A stretch of 64,000 bases of DNA from the NCBI GenBank assembly GCA_965233675.1, contig OZ247498.1:4278001-4342000 (forward strand). The letters are read 5' to 3'. The number at the start of each line of letters is the position of its first letter. The first letter of the stretch is position 1. This DNA is from SZUA-309 sp965233675. GTDB taxonomy: Bacteria; Pseudomonadota; Gammaproteobacteria; Pseudomonadales; Azotimanducaceae. A model generated the notes under the pieces. The model worked only from the letters and a program-made list of their open reading frames with translations, had not been told where the DNA came from and made no database searches. Shown in pieces: positions 9,251-17,831 of this stretch. A program made the translations under genes and the position numbers.

Positions 9251-10654
9251 ATGATCCCGACGTTTGCCGTGGTGGGTCATCCGAACAAAGGCAAGAGTTC
9301 CATCGTCGCAACGCTGGCGGAAGACGACCGGCTGGCGATTGGACCCACGCCGGGCACGACCCGGCGAGCGATGCCGCACCGTTTCTCCATTGATGGTCAG
9401 CCCCAGTACGTACTGATCGATACGCCGGGATTTCAGCGGGCCTCCGCAGTGCTTGAGTGGCTGGAAGCGCGAGCCACCACGGCCAGCGCCCGCCCGGCAC
9501 TGGTCGCCCAGTTTGTCGAGGCTCACGCGGATGACCCCCGGTTTCATGACGAGTGCGAGTTGCTGCGCCCGATTGTCGAAGGCGCAGGCATTCTCTATGT
9601 GGTGGACGGGTCCAAGCCGTACGGCGCCGAGTACGAACTCGAGATGCAGATCCTGCAATGGACAGGCCGGCCGCGAATGGCCTTGATCAATCTCATTGGC
9701 GAGGAAGACTATCAGGCGGAATGGCGCCAGGCGCTGGATCAGTATTTCTCCCTGGTCCGGATTTTTGATGCGGTGGGTGCTGATTTCGACACCCGGGTAG
9801 GCCTGCTCGAGGTATTTGGTGAGCTGGATCCGGAATGGCGGCAACCGCTGGATCGGGCCGTTGGCGCGCTGGTCGAAGAGCGGGTGGCGCGTCGGCGCCG
9901 GAGTGCGGCGGAAATTGCCCGGCAGCTGGTGGATTGCGCCGGGCTGTCCGAGGAAACCCGGCTCGCGCCCGGTCAGACGGTGGCGGCGCAGCGGGACCTG
10001 TTGACGGATCGATTGAAGAAAAAACTGCGTCGGCGTGAATCCCGTTGCCGTGAGGCGGTGCAGGGGATTTACCGGCATCAGTCCCTGGAAAGAGACGAAC
10101 CGGGGCAGATTCTGCTCGAGACGGATCTGTTCACCGATTCCGGCTGGCGGCTGTTCGGTCTGTCCCGGGAGCGGCTGGCCGTGTCCGGCGCGCTCACCGG
10201 TGCACTGGCGGGCGGTGGCATTGATGCACTGCTCGGCGGCGCCTCGCTTGCCCTGGGTGCCGGCATCGGTGCGGTGATCGGTGGCGCCGGCGCCTGGTTC
10301 GGTGGCGGCGAACTGGCGAAAGTAAAGGTACTGGGCGAAAGCCTGGGCGGCCAGGTGGTGCAGGTGGGGCCGGTGAAATCGCCGAACTTTCCCTGGGTGC
10401 TGCTTGGCCGTGCCTGGCTGCACCATCAACTGGTCGCGGAGCGCAATCACGCCTATCGGGCAAGTATCAGTCTGGCTGTGCAGGGCGAGGAGAATCTGAT
10501 GGATTCTCTGCCGGATGGACTGGCGAAAGACCTCGGCCGATCCTTCGCCAGGCTCGGAAGCCGGGGCGACAACGCCGAGTTTCTTGCCGCCCTCACCGAT
10601 CAGGTGGACCAGGTTCTGTCACAGAACCTGACCGATGCCACGTCCGAGACGTAG
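9251..10654 (+). CDS. Era-like GTPase with C-terminal DUF3482 region
   Basis: 467 residues. The N-terminal TRAFAC-class G domain has G1 GHPNKGKSS (about residues 9-17), a Thr switch (TPGTTRRA), G3 DTPG, and a LINLIGEED stretch at the G4 position, which lacks a clean NKxD. The C-terminal half is DUF3482-like and includes a Gly/Ala-rich membrane-like segment (GALTGALAGGGIDALLGG onward, near residue 315) that could insert into or perturb membranes. ATG 9251 is chosen because AGGAG (9238-9242) lies 8 bases before it; an in-frame GTG at 9242 would overlap that site. It pairs with DUF2868. The substrate or process is unknown. Confidence 0.87.
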   Translation: MIPTFAVVGHPNKGKSSIVATLAEDDRLAIGPTPGTTRRAMPHRFSIDGQPQYVLIDTPGFQRASAVLEWLEARATTASARPALVAQFVEAHADDPRFHDECELLRPIVEGAGILYVVDGSKPYGAEYELEMQILQWTGRPRMALINLIGEEDYQAEWRQALDQYFSLVRIFDAVGADFDTRVGLLEVFGELDPEWRQPLDRAVGALVEERVARRRRSAAEIARQLVDCAGLSEETRLAPGQTVAAQRDLLTDRLKKKLRRRESRCREAVQGIYRHQSLERDEPGQILLETDLFTDSGWRLFGLSRERLAVSGALTGALAGGGIDALLGGASLALGAGIGAVIGGAGAWFGGGELAKVKVLGESLGGQVVQVGPVKSPNFPWVLLGRAWLHHQLVAERNHAYRASISLAVQGEENLMDSLPDGLAKDLGRSFARLGSRGDNAEFLAALTDQVDQVLSQNLTDATSET

Positions 10655-10727
10655 TGTGCTTCGTTGAGCATGCCAACTGTGAACCAGGCCGCGGACGGCG
10701 CGTGCCGGTCGGCGCCAAGCTCGGATC

Positions 10728-11018
10728 ATGGACCGCGCCTTCTCAATTCTGCTGTTCGTACTTGCCATCCTCTCGATCGGCACTGCCGGACTTCTGCTGC
10801 TCAGCGGCTTCATCGAGTATCTCGTGGCCGGGCGCTGGCGGATCGATTCGCTGCTTGATGCGGGCTATGAGTTGAATCTGCTCAATTCCCGCTGGTTTCT
10901 GGCCAGCCAGGCGGGCGGTCTGATTCGGGAAGGTCTCCGGCAGACGCCGGCCTTCGTGGCGCTCCTTGTTGTTGGTCCGGCCGCCTGGTGGCTGAGCAAT
11001 CGGCTGGGCAGGCGCTGA
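10728..11018 (+). CDS. Small two-span membrane protein of unknown function
   Basis: 96 residues with hydrophobic segments at about 5-32 and 71-90 separated by a polar loop (GRWRIDSLLDAGYELNLLNSRW), ending in a basic tail NRLGRR. I do not recognise a family. It follows the GTPase gene by 73 bases on the same strand and may belong to that unit. The only upstream Shine-Dalgarno-like match is a weak CGGAT. The sense of the frame is supported by the clear membrane-protein pattern. Confidence 0.55.
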   Translation: MDRAFSILLFVLAILSIGTAGLLLLSGFIEYLVAGRWRIDSLLDAGYELNLLNSRWFLASQAGGLIREGLRQTPAFVALLVVGPAAWWLSNRLGRR

Positions 11019-11114
11019 ACTGTCTTTCATCCCTTCGCTTGATTACATTGTCTGCTCGCGTCGCAATCGACTGCGCAGCGTCGCCCCTGGCGTTGCGCTC
11101 GAACAGGAGTTGGA

Positions 11115-12692
11115 TTGACCTACGATGTTGCCGTCATAGGCGCCGGGCACAACGGACTGGTGTGTGCCTGCTATCTGGCCGAGGCCGGCCTGAACGTCAT
11201 CGTCCTGGAACGGCGGTCGGTGGTGGGGGGTGCGGCGGTCACCGAGGAGTTCCACCCGGGATTCCGGAATTCCGTGGCGAGCTACACGGTCAGCCTGCTG
11301 CATCCGCGGATTATCTCTGAGCTGAATCTGGCCCGGCACGGGCTGGAAATCGTGCTTCGTCCCTATTCAAATTTCCTGCCGCTGCCGGATGGTGACTGGC
11401 TGCGGACCGGGGCGGATCTTAAGGAGACACAGGCCCAGTTTCGGCGCTTTTCCGACCAGGATGCCGAACGCCTGCCTGCTTACTACGACATGCTGGAGCG
11501 GGGTGCCGCGTTGCTCCGCGAACTGCTGCTGGAAACGCCGCCCAATGCCGGTGGCGGCCTCCGGGATCTGGTGGCCGTCCTCAAGCTGGGTAACCGTTTC
11601 CGCCGTCAGAGCCGTGAGGAGCATCGGGATCTGCTCGATCTGTTCACCAAGAGCGCGGGAGAAATTCTGGATGACTGGTTCCAGTCGGAACCGGTGAAAG
11701 CGGTGTTCGGTTTCGATGCCATCGTCGGAAACTATGCTTCGCCGTACTCGCCCGGTTCCGCCTACGTTCTGCTTCACCATGTGTTCGGCGAGGCCAATGG
11801 CCAGCCTGGCCAGTGGGGGCACGCGATGGGTGGAATGGGAGCGATCACACAGGCCATGCGCGCCGAAGCGGTCGCACGGGGGGTGGAGATCAGAACGGAC
11901 TCGCCGGTTTCCGGCGTTGCCCTGGATGGTGATCGCATCCGGGGTGTCCGTCTGACGGGCGGAGAAGAAATCCAGGCGCGCGCAGTCGCCGCCAACGTGA
12001 ATCCCAAGCTGCTCTTCGAACATCTGGTGCCCCGGGATGCGCAGCCCGCCGACTTCCGGGATCGCATCCGCCGTTATCGGAACGGCTCCGGTTCATTCCG
12101 GATCAACGTGGCGCTCTCCGAGTTACCGGCGTTCATTGCGGCGCCGACCGATGATCCGGAGGGTGGCGTGCGTTCGGGCATCATCATGGCGCCCTCGCTC
12201 CGATACATGGAGCAGGCTTACTTCGACGCGCGGCAGTTCGGGTTTGCGCACAAGCCTGTGGTGGAGATGCTCATTCCCAGCACGGTGGATGACAGCCTGG
12301 CACCGGCCGGTGCACACGTCGCCAGTCTGTTCTGCCAGCAGTTCGCACCGGCACCGGAGGCCGGTTGGGATGCGCTCAAACCCCAGGCCGTGGAGGCCAT
12401 CTTCGACACGGTGACTGAATTCGCGCCGAACTTCCGCCGGTCGCTGCTTGGCTTCAAAGCCCTCTCGCCACTCGATCTGGAGCGGGAGTTCGGCCTGGTT
12501 GGCGGGGATATATTTCATGGCGCCATGGGCCTGGATCAGCTTTTTTCCGCCCGACCCGTTCTCGGCCACGGTGATTACCGCACACCCGTGGCAGGACTGT
12601 ATCTGTGTGGTTCAGGCACCCATCCCGGAGGCGGCGTGACCGGCGCGCCTGGCCATAATGCGGCCAGGGAGATGATCAGAGATCTGGCCTGA
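11115..12692 (+). CDS. FAD-dependent oxidoreductase, phytoene-desaturase / PYROXD2-like
   Basis: 525 residues. The N-terminal dinucleotide-binding motif GAGHNGLVCACYLAEAG is followed by an acidic strand end (VLERR) and GGAAVTEE. The C-terminal FAD motif YLCGSGTHPGGGVTGAPG completes the two-part flavin site typical of carotenoid desaturase-like proteins annotated as NAD(P)/FAD-dependent oxidoreductase. It starts at TTG 11115 with AGGAG (11105-11109) 5 bases before; no ATG fits the flavin motif. There are no carotenoid genes nearby, so phytoene is an unlikely substrate and the real one is unknown. Confidence 0.85.
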   Translation: MTYDVAVIGAGHNGLVCACYLAEAGLNVIVLERRSVVGGAAVTEEFHPGFRNSVASYTVSLLHPRIISELNLARHGLEIVLRPYSNFLPLPDGDWLRTGADLKETQAQFRRFSDQDAERLPAYYDMLERGAALLRELLLETPPNAGGGLRDLVAVLKLGNRFRRQSREEHRDLLDLFTKSAGEILDDWFQSEPVKAVFGFDAIVGNYASPYSPGSAYVLLHHVFGEANGQPGQWGHAMGGMGAITQAMRAEAVARGVEIRTDSPVSGVALDGDRIRGVRLTGGEEIQARAVAANVNPKLLFEHLVPRDAQPADFRDRIRRYRNGSGSFRINVALSELPAFIAAPTDDPEGGVRSGIIMAPSLRYMEQAYFDARQFGFAHKPVVEMLIPSTVDDSLAPAGAHVASLFCQQFAPAPEAGWDALKPQAVEAIFDTVTEFAPNFRRSLLGFKALSPLDLEREFGLVGGDIFHGAMGLDQLFSARPVLGHGDYRTPVAGLYLCGSGTHPGGGVTGAPGHNAAREMIRDLA

Positions 12693-12707
12693 GTTGAAGC
12701 CGCTCGA

Positions 12708-13451
12708 TCAGTGCAGTTTGACGAGCTGCTGCCAGAAAACCCGCTCGCCATTGAGATTGCTGCCGATGGCAAGTGGGTCGAAGCTGCCGCCCGCATAGGC
12801 GGCGGACAGTTCGAACGGAGAACGTTCCAGCAGCGCGTTCCACTGCGCGTAATCCCACACCTTCATCTCATAGTCGTCTTCGATCACTCTGCCGTCCGGA
12901 AAAACAAAGCGGGAGACGTGGGTTTCCGTGCCTTCGTGATAGCCTGTGCAGGCCCACTGTGAGGTCAGGGTTTCGCCCAGATATTCAAACTCCCACTCTT
13001 CGCTGGCGCCCACGTGCACGGGTGCTTTCAGATCGAGTTGAATCCAGTAGCTCGCACCTTCATGGAGATTGCGCGACATGGTGTTGAGATGGGCGAGCAT
13101 GTCTGCTTCAGAGAGGAGGTGAGCGAGGGAATTGATCGGACACACCGCCAGGTCGCAGGCCTGATCCAGGTCGAAATCGCGGACATCCGCCTGAACCCAG
13201 GTGCCCTGTTGACCGAGTTTTTCGTAACGGGCCTGAGCCAGAGCCAGCATCTCGGCAGAGGCGTCTACGCCCACCGTATCAAAACCCTGCTCTTTGAATC
13301 CGCGCAACAGTCGTCCGCTGCCACACATGGGCTCGAGCACACGCCCTTCGGCGAGTCCGGAAAGGCCGCAGATGGCGCCCACCTCATCCGCCACCGCCCA
13401 ATCGAATGCGGCATCGTAGACGGCGGCAAAGGTGGTGTAGATCTCGGTCAT
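12708..13451 (-). CDS. Class I SAM-dependent methyltransferase
   Basis: 247 residues starting MTEIYTTFAAVYD. Motif I VLEPMCGSGRLLRGF (about 40-54), an acidic motif II (VGVDAS), and post-motif segments DLAVCPINSLAHL identify the Rossmann-like methyltransferase fold. The acceptor is unknown. The start lies one base beyond the stop of the sugar-dehydrogenase-like gene (TGAGATG), so the two are almost certainly cotranscribed and coupled. Confidence 0.83.
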   Translation of the reverse strand: MTEIYTTFAAVYDAAFDWAVADEVGAICGLSGLAEGRVLEPMCGSGRLLRGFKEQGFDTVGVDASAEMLALAQARYEKLGQQGTWVQADVRDFDLDQACDLAVCPINSLAHLLSEADMLAHLNTMSRNLHEGASYWIQLDLKAPVHVGASEEWEFEYLGETLTSQWACTGYHEGTETHVSRFVFPDGRVIEDDYEMKVWDYAQWNALLERSPFELSAAYAGGSFDPLAIGSNLNGERVFWQQLVKLH

Positions 13452-13452
13452 C

Positions 13453-14796
13453 TCAGTCACTCCAGGTGATCCGCCAGATCCGACCTTCGATGGCTTCCGT
13501 AACGTAGAGACCACCGTCCGGGCCGACCGCCAGACCGCCCGGACGCCAGGTGGCATTCGAGGGTCGCTGCAGGTTGTCGGTGCCTTTGAAGCCGATCATG
13601 AAGTCTTCCGGAGGTCCGGCGACGTTGCCGTCGGACAGGGGCTGGAAAGTGATCCGGTAACCGTCCTGAGGGAGTGGCGCGCGGTTCCAGGAGCCCCGCC
13701 AGGCGATGAAGACGCCTTCATGATAGTGCGCGGGAAACGTCTTGCCGTTGTAGAAGAGCAGGTCGTTGGGTGCCCAGTGCGCGGGATAGGCGTGCAGCGG
13801 CATCTGATAGGTATCGGCGTCGGCCTCCAGTTTGCCGTCGCCGCCATATTCCGGCGCCTGAAGTCTTTTGCCGGTGGCTGGATCCACGAAGGTGTACGGC
13901 CAGCCGTAGTTTGCGCCGGCGACCGCGCGGTGAAATTCCTCAGCAGGCAGTTCCGAGCTGGCTGCGTCATCGAAGTAATCCGGCCAGAGCGTGGAGAGCT
14001 GGTCTCGCCCGTGCATGGCGAAGAACAGGGCCGCTTCCGTGTCATTCCAGTCCAGCGCCACCACGTTCCGGGTGCCGGTCACGAAGCGCTCGCCATCCAG
14101 CTGATCCTGATCGAGTTTGCTGGCGCTGAATTTCCAGATGGCAGCCTGTCGTTCCAGCTGCGGGCAGGGCGCCAGGCCCGGAGAGCCTGGAGAACGGCGC
14201 TTCTGCTGACAGGCGTTGGACGGCGCACCGACATTGACGAAGAGATCGCCGCGATCATTCAGTGCAATGGATTTGGTGGCGTGAGAGCCCTGCCGGGGGA
14301 AACCATGGACGACGATTTCCGGCTCCCCTGCCGGCATCAGGTTGTCGTCGAGCATCACGCGACTGACGCTGACGGTGTCGGAGAAATAGAGAAAAGCGTT
14401 GTGTATTTCGAGGCCGGTGGTGATGGCGAGCTTCCGGCGCACCACATCGTCTGCGCGACCGTCGCCATCCGTATCGCGCAGCGCCACCAGCTCACCGTCA
14501 CGCATGGAGACGAAGACATCGCCATTGGCGCGCACGGCGATGTGCCGGGCTCTTGCCCCCACCCCCTCATGGAATACCTGAGCGCTGAAGCCCTCGGGCA
14601 GCGTGAGTTCGGCTGCACTCAGCGATTGCGGGAATGCCGCCACCAGTAGCAGAGTGGCCGAGAATAAGGCCGCTATGGATCCTGGCCAGGCGGAACTGCA
14701 TGTGTCTGCTGCATTGGTAGTTGGTTGGTCCGTTGCTTGGTCCGTTGCTTGGTCCGTTGCTTGGTTCATTGCTTGGTCCGCTGGTAGGTCGTACAT
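13453..14796 (-). CDS. PQQ-dependent sugar (sorbosone) dehydrogenase-like exported protein
   Basis: 447 residues. After an unusual 4-residue repeat segment (ADQA-MNQA-TDQA-TDQA-TDQP) comes a signal peptide (about residues 32-62, IAALFSATLLLVAAFPQSLSA). The mature protein is a beta-propeller of the glucose/sorbosone dehydrogenase group, with blades such as ADGDVFVSMRDGELVALRD-like units and a closing GLAVGPDGGLYVTEAIEGRIWRI. The family oxidises sugars or aldose-like substrates in the periplasm, usually with PQQ. ATG 14796 has AGGAGG at 14806-14811, 9 bases before it; the frame is open further up to 14841 but without such a site. No PQQ synthesis genes are in view. Confidence 0.8.
   Translation of the reverse strand: MYDLPADQAMNQATDQATDQATDQPTTNAADTCSSAWPGSIAALFSATLLLVAAFPQSLSAAELTLPEGFSAQVFHEGVGARARHIAVRANGDVFVSMRDGELVALRDTDGDGRADDVVRRKLAITTGLEIHNAFLYFSDTVSVSRVMLDDNLMPAGEPEIVVHGFPRQGSHATKSIALNDRGDLFVNVGAPSNACQQKRRSPGSPGLAPCPQLERQAAIWKFSASKLDQDQLDGERFVTGTRNVVALDWNDTEAALFFAMHGRDQLSTLWPDYFDDAASSELPAEEFHRAVAGANYGWPYTFVDPATGKRLQAPEYGGDGKLEADADTYQMPLHAYPAHWAPNDLLFYNGKTFPAHYHEGVFIAWRGSWNRAPLPQDGYRITFQPLSDGNVAGPPEDFMIGFKGTDNLQRPSNATWRPGGLAVGPDGGLYVTEAIEGRIWRITWSD
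14727..14780 (-). repeat. 12-bp tandem repeat coding TDQA units
   Basis: On the plus strand the unit GGTCCGTTGCTT is perfect at 14727-14738, 14739-14750 and 14751-14762, diverged at 14763-14774, then partial. Because 12 is a multiple of 3, copy changes lengthen or shorten the N-terminus ahead of the signal peptide without frameshift. Confidence 0.9.
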
Positions 14797-14868
14797 CGTG
14801 AGGCGCCTCCTGGATCTTGATTCACTGACTGCGGGTTTCATCGCGGGTTGCTAATGCTGCCGGGTGCG

Positions 14869-15825
14869 TCAATCCCAGCGCACATCGCCTTCCAGCCAGG
14901 CTTTGATCAGATGGTGGGCGATGGCAAGCGCGCCTGGCACCTTGAGAACGTCCGGGTCCGGATTGGAAGCGCCGTTCTGCAGCCGGGCAAAGGCTTCCGC
15001 CACCTCGGCTCTCTCGAAAAAACGCACGTCGGTCATTTCTTCCGTATCCATGTTGATCTCGGTGCTTTCGGCCAGTCCGTGACAGCCGATCATCAACGAG
15101 GACGGGAACGGCCAGGGCTGTGATGAATGATACTGAACCGGACCGACCCGGATGCCGGCCTCCTCCATCACTTCCCGGCGCACGGCCTCTTCGATGGCTT
15201 CGCCCTGATCGATGAAGCCTGCCAGCGCCGAGTACATCCCGGTGCGGGCAAGCCGGCCGGCGGACTGTCCGAGCAGGCAGCGATCCCCGTCCAGGATCAG
15301 CATGATGGCGACGGGGTCCGTGCGCGGAAAATGCTCGGCGTTGCAGTCCGCACAACGACGGACATGACCGCCTTTGCCCTGGCTCGTGCGTTCACCGCAG
15401 ACACTGCAGAACTGATGGCGGCGATGCCAGTCCACCTGGGATCTGGCCTGGGCGAGGATGCCGGATTCCGCCATGGGCAAGCCCATGGCGGCGCGGCGCG
15501 CGTCGTCGAACTGCCAGGGAGGGCTCAGATTCAGCTCGTGCATGGGATCGCCGAGCGCGGAGACATCCAGGGCAAAGTGGGCGGCGCCGTTTTCGAGGCC
15601 CAGCAGAATGGCGGGCAGATCGATGTTCAAACGTGCGACGTCCGCCTGATTCAGCCAGCCGAGGCGGGGCCCCGCCGGGTCGTTGCGGGTCAGAACATTC
15701 AGATTCCACAGCAGCAGGTAACGGCTGCCCGGATCATTGGCCGCCGCGCGGATGGCGGCTTCGTCCCGGCGCATAGCGTCGGCCCGATCGAGGGGATTAC
15801 CACTGAAAGTGTGCGGATAGCTCAT
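14869..15825 (-). CDS. nudC: NAD(+) diphosphatase NudC
   Basis: 318 residues. Nudix hydrolase that cleaves NADH/NAD(+) to NMN(H) and AMP and, in E. coli, removes NAD caps from RNA. Seen here: a zinc site Cys140, Cys143, Cys158, Cys161; a perfect Nudix box at 203-225 (G, E209, RE 217-218, EE 221-222, G224); and the NudC-specific SQPWPFPSS at 235-243. The stop overlaps nothing, but the start ATG shares four bases with the stop of the upstream DUF2141 gene. Identification is firm. Confidence 0.94.
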   Translation of the reverse strand: MSYPHTFSGNPLDRADAMRRDEAAIRAAANDPGSRYLLLWNLNVLTRNDPAGPRLGWLNQADVARLNIDLPAILLGLENGAAHFALDVSALGDPMHELNLSPPWQFDDARRAAMGLPMAESGILAQARSQVDWHRRHQFCSVCGERTSQGKGGHVRRCADCNAEHFPRTDPVAIMLILDGDRCLLGQSAGRLARTGMYSALAGFIDQGEAIEEAVRREVMEEAGIRVGPVQYHSSQPWPFPSSLMIGCHGLAESTEINMDTEEMTDVRFFERAEVAEAFARLQNGASNPDPDVLKVPGALAIAHHLIKAWLEGDVRWD

Positions 15826-16313
15826 TTCGAAAACAGCTTCCTGACAGGAATGTGAATGGTCAGCTCGGGCTGATTCAGCATGAAGGCGGCGTCTTCATAG
15901 CTGGGTGGTCCGAATCGGATTTTCGCATCGTTCGAGGTGCCGAGCGGTTCTTTCGGCAGTCTGAACAGGCCTGTGTCGATCTTTCCGTTGTCGTTCAGGT
16001 CGTGGTAGACCGAGATGGCATATTCTCCGTAAGGCAGAGCGTCGAAGCGAATCGCGCTCCTGCCGTCCACCACGGCGACCGAGCCTTCTCCGATGGCATT
16101 GCTCTCCAGCCATCCTTCCGGCCCGGACCAGATGGCATAAACCAGGCTGCCGTCGTCACTTTTCATGCCCGATAACTCAACGATGAGTGTCCCTGCCGGC
16201 GTTGGTTCGGTCGTGCCGTCCGGGCCGGCGCCAGCAGCGGACAGCGACGAACAGGTGGCCAGAATGAGGGCTGATACGGCGGATACGAATGTACGCTGAG
16301 TGCGCGGGCTCAT
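15822..16313 (-). CDS. DUF2141 exported protein
   Basis: 163 residues: a signal peptide (ALILATCSSLSAAGAG, possibly a lipoprotein at Cys21), then a compact beta-rich domain. The segments LIVELSGMKSDDGSLVYAIW, GEYAISVYHDLNDNGKIDTGLFRLPKEPLG and FGPPSYEDAAF match DUF2141, where DxNxNGKxD resembles a calcium-loop-like turn. The function is unknown. It is translationally coupled (ATGA overlap) with nudC, an unexpected pairing of an envelope protein with a cytosolic enzyme. Confidence 0.85.
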   Translation of the reverse strand: MSPRTQRTFVSAVSALILATCSSLSAAGAGPDGTTEPTPAGTLIVELSGMKSDDGSLVYAIWSGPEGWLESNAIGEGSVAVVDGRSAIRFDALPYGEYAISVYHDLNDNGKIDTGLFRLPKEPLGTSNDAKIRFGPPSYEDAAFMLNQPELTIHIPVRKLFSK

Positions 16314-16332
16314 AACGCTAACCCTAGCATGA

Positions 16333-16374
16333 AGGTATGGCTGAGCAGGTATGGCTGAGGAAGGTATCGCCGGG
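16333..16374. repeat. 14-bp tandem repeat between two reverse-strand genes
   Basis: AGGTATGGCTGAGC (16333-16346) and AGGTATGGCTGAGG (16347-16360) are followed by a decayed third copy. It lies about 30 bases downstream of the stop of the zinc-ribbon gene and 20 bases upstream of the DUF2141 start. Confidence 0.8.
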
Positions 16375-16403
16375 AAGGTGTTCGCAGCCGTGCGGTCGAG
16401 GCG

Positions 16404-16703
16404 CTAGCGTCCCAGACGTTTGCTGCTGATGCGGGCGATGCGCGTGCATTCGTCGGAACAGTACCGACGGCCGGCATACGGGGTGAACAGATCTTCGCAG
16501 ACCGGACAGGTTCTGGTTTCCGGCTTTTCCGTGCTGAGTTCGCCGCGTTTGCGCTTCTCAAGGAGCTCTGAAATCTGCCGGTTATCCTGGATCAGGGTTC
16601 TGAACTCCGAATCACTGATGTCGAGAAGTTCCAGTACCGTGCTCACGGAGAGTCTTGGAGAGCGGAGAAGCAGGGCTGCTGCTGATTCCTGTAGCGAATC
16701 CAT
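16404..16703 (-). CDS. Small zinc-ribbon protein, unknown function
   Basis: 99 residues. A helical N-terminal half (residues 1-55) precedes a likely zinc-binding motif CPVC...CSDEC (about 66-86) and a basic tail (RIARISSKRLGR). The treble-clef-like CxxC/CxxxC arrangement is common in small nucleic-acid- or protein-binding modules, but I cannot place it in a named family. It is transcribed away from the nucleoside hydrolase gene; the 113-base divergent gap holds no promoter I would defend. Confidence 0.62.
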   Translation of the reverse strand: MDSLQESAAALLLRSPRLSVSTVLELLDISDSEFRTLIQDNRQISELLEKRKRGELSTEKPETRTCPVCEDLFTPYAGRRYCSDECTRIARISSKRLGR

Positions 16704-16816
16704 TGCGCTAGATGACGACGAATGTCTGTCCGTTTAACCCGATCGATTGCCTATGATGGCACAAAGCGGGACTCAGGAAACGAAGACTGTTTCACAGTTG
16801 GATTCGCGTGGAGAAC

Positions 16817-17761
16817 ATGACTCGGACAAAACCCCGGCTGATCATCGACTGCGATCCCGGTCACGACGATGCGCTGGCGCTGATTCTGGCCAGTCATCTG
16901 GCGGACGTCGTCGCAGTGACCACGGTCAGCGGTAATGCGCCGCTCGCGAATGTGACCAGAAATGCGCTGGCGCTTCGCGCGCTGATGACGGGCGAAGTGC
17001 CCGTCTACGCGGGCGCCGCCCGAGCCATGGCCGCCAGCGAAGGAGACGAGGCCCGGCATGCAACACAGGTGCATGGCGAGAGCGGGATGGATGGCGTGAA
17101 GCTGCCTGATGTGACCGGCTCGGTACAGGGGCCGGCGGTGGAATTTCTGCTCCAGGCAACCCGGCGGGAAAGCGGCTTGTGGCTGGTTGCCATTGGACCA
17201 CTGACCAATGTGGCCCAGGCCATCCGGGCGGATCCTGCATTCGCCCGCCGTCTGGCCGGAATCAGCATCATGGGTGGGAGCACCCGGGGCGGCAACGTAA
17301 CCGCTGCGGCGGAGTTCAATATCTGGGCGGATCCGGAGGCGGCGGACGTGGTGTTCCGGTCCGGGGCGGCCATTCGCCTGTGCGGCCTGAATCTCACCCA
17401 TCAGCTCAGAACGTCGGCACCCTTCCTGGACCGGATTCGGCAGATGGGGAGCCGGCGTGCCGGGCTGGCGGTGGACGTGCTCGAATACCTGCATGACCGG
17501 ATGCAGGTGCTCACGGGTGAAGGCGCAGCGGCGCTGCATGATCCGTGCGCCGTTCTGGCGGTCACTCATCCGGAGCTTTTCCGGTTTGTGAGCCGACCCA
17601 TCGCCGTGGCCCTGACGGACCCGCTGACCCGTGGCATGACCGTGGTGGATGAACGCTACGCCGGCAGAAACAGCCCGCATCAGGTTCAGGTGGCTTACGA
17701 AATCTATGCGGAGCCGGCGTTCGCCCTTCTGCTGGAAGCGTTGGCTGCCGATCCGGGTTGA
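16817..17761 (+). CDS. Inosine-uridine-type nucleoside hydrolase
   Basis: 314 residues. Hydrolyses the N-glycosidic bond of (deoxy)ribonucleosides to base and ribose. The family's calcium/ribose-binding signature is seen as DCDPGHDDALAL at about residues 12-23, with MGGSTRGGNVTAAAEFNIWADPEAA (near 150) and the closing Asp (HDPCAVLAVTHP) typical of the fold. ATG 16817 is preferred to GTG 16808, which would use the only nearby GGAG as coding. It may be a salvage enzyme; base preference is not predictable. Confidence 0.9.
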   Translation: MTRTKPRLIIDCDPGHDDALALILASHLADVVAVTTVSGNAPLANVTRNALALRALMTGEVPVYAGAARAMAASEGDEARHATQVHGESGMDGVKLPDVTGSVQGPAVEFLLQATRRESGLWLVAIGPLTNVAQAIRADPAFARRLAGISIMGGSTRGGNVTAAAEFNIWADPEAADVVFRSGAAIRLCGLNLTHQLRTSAPFLDRIRQMGSRRAGLAVDVLEYLHDRMQVLTGEGAAALHDPCAVLAVTHPELFRFVSRPIAVALTDPLTRGMTVVDERYAGRNSPHQVQVAYEIYAEPAFALLLEALAADPG

Positions 17762-17780
17762 TCCGGTGTCAGCAGGAGAG

Positions 17781-17801
17781 AACTATCATGCTGATATAGT
17801 T
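17781..17801. promoter_or_regulatory. Inverted repeat before the class II aldolase gene
   Basis: AACTAT (17781-17786) and ATAGTT (17796-17801) form a 6-bp inverted repeat with a 9-base centre. A TATAGT hexamer (17795-17800) overlaps the right arm, 31 bases before ATG 17832. It could be an operator over a -10 element; there is no clear -35. Confidence 0.3.
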
Positions 17802-17831
17802 TCAGCCATCCATGTTGAACGGAGAGCGGGC

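Noticed and set aside
11115..12692. Carotenoid pathway gene
   Set aside because: The fold is phytoene-desaturase-like, but no crt genes are near and the family has many other members.
17649..17831. N-terminal extension of the class II aldolase overlapping the nucleoside hydrolase
   Set aside because: It overlaps the conserved end of the nucleoside hydrolase, and GGAGAG sits correctly before ATG 17832.
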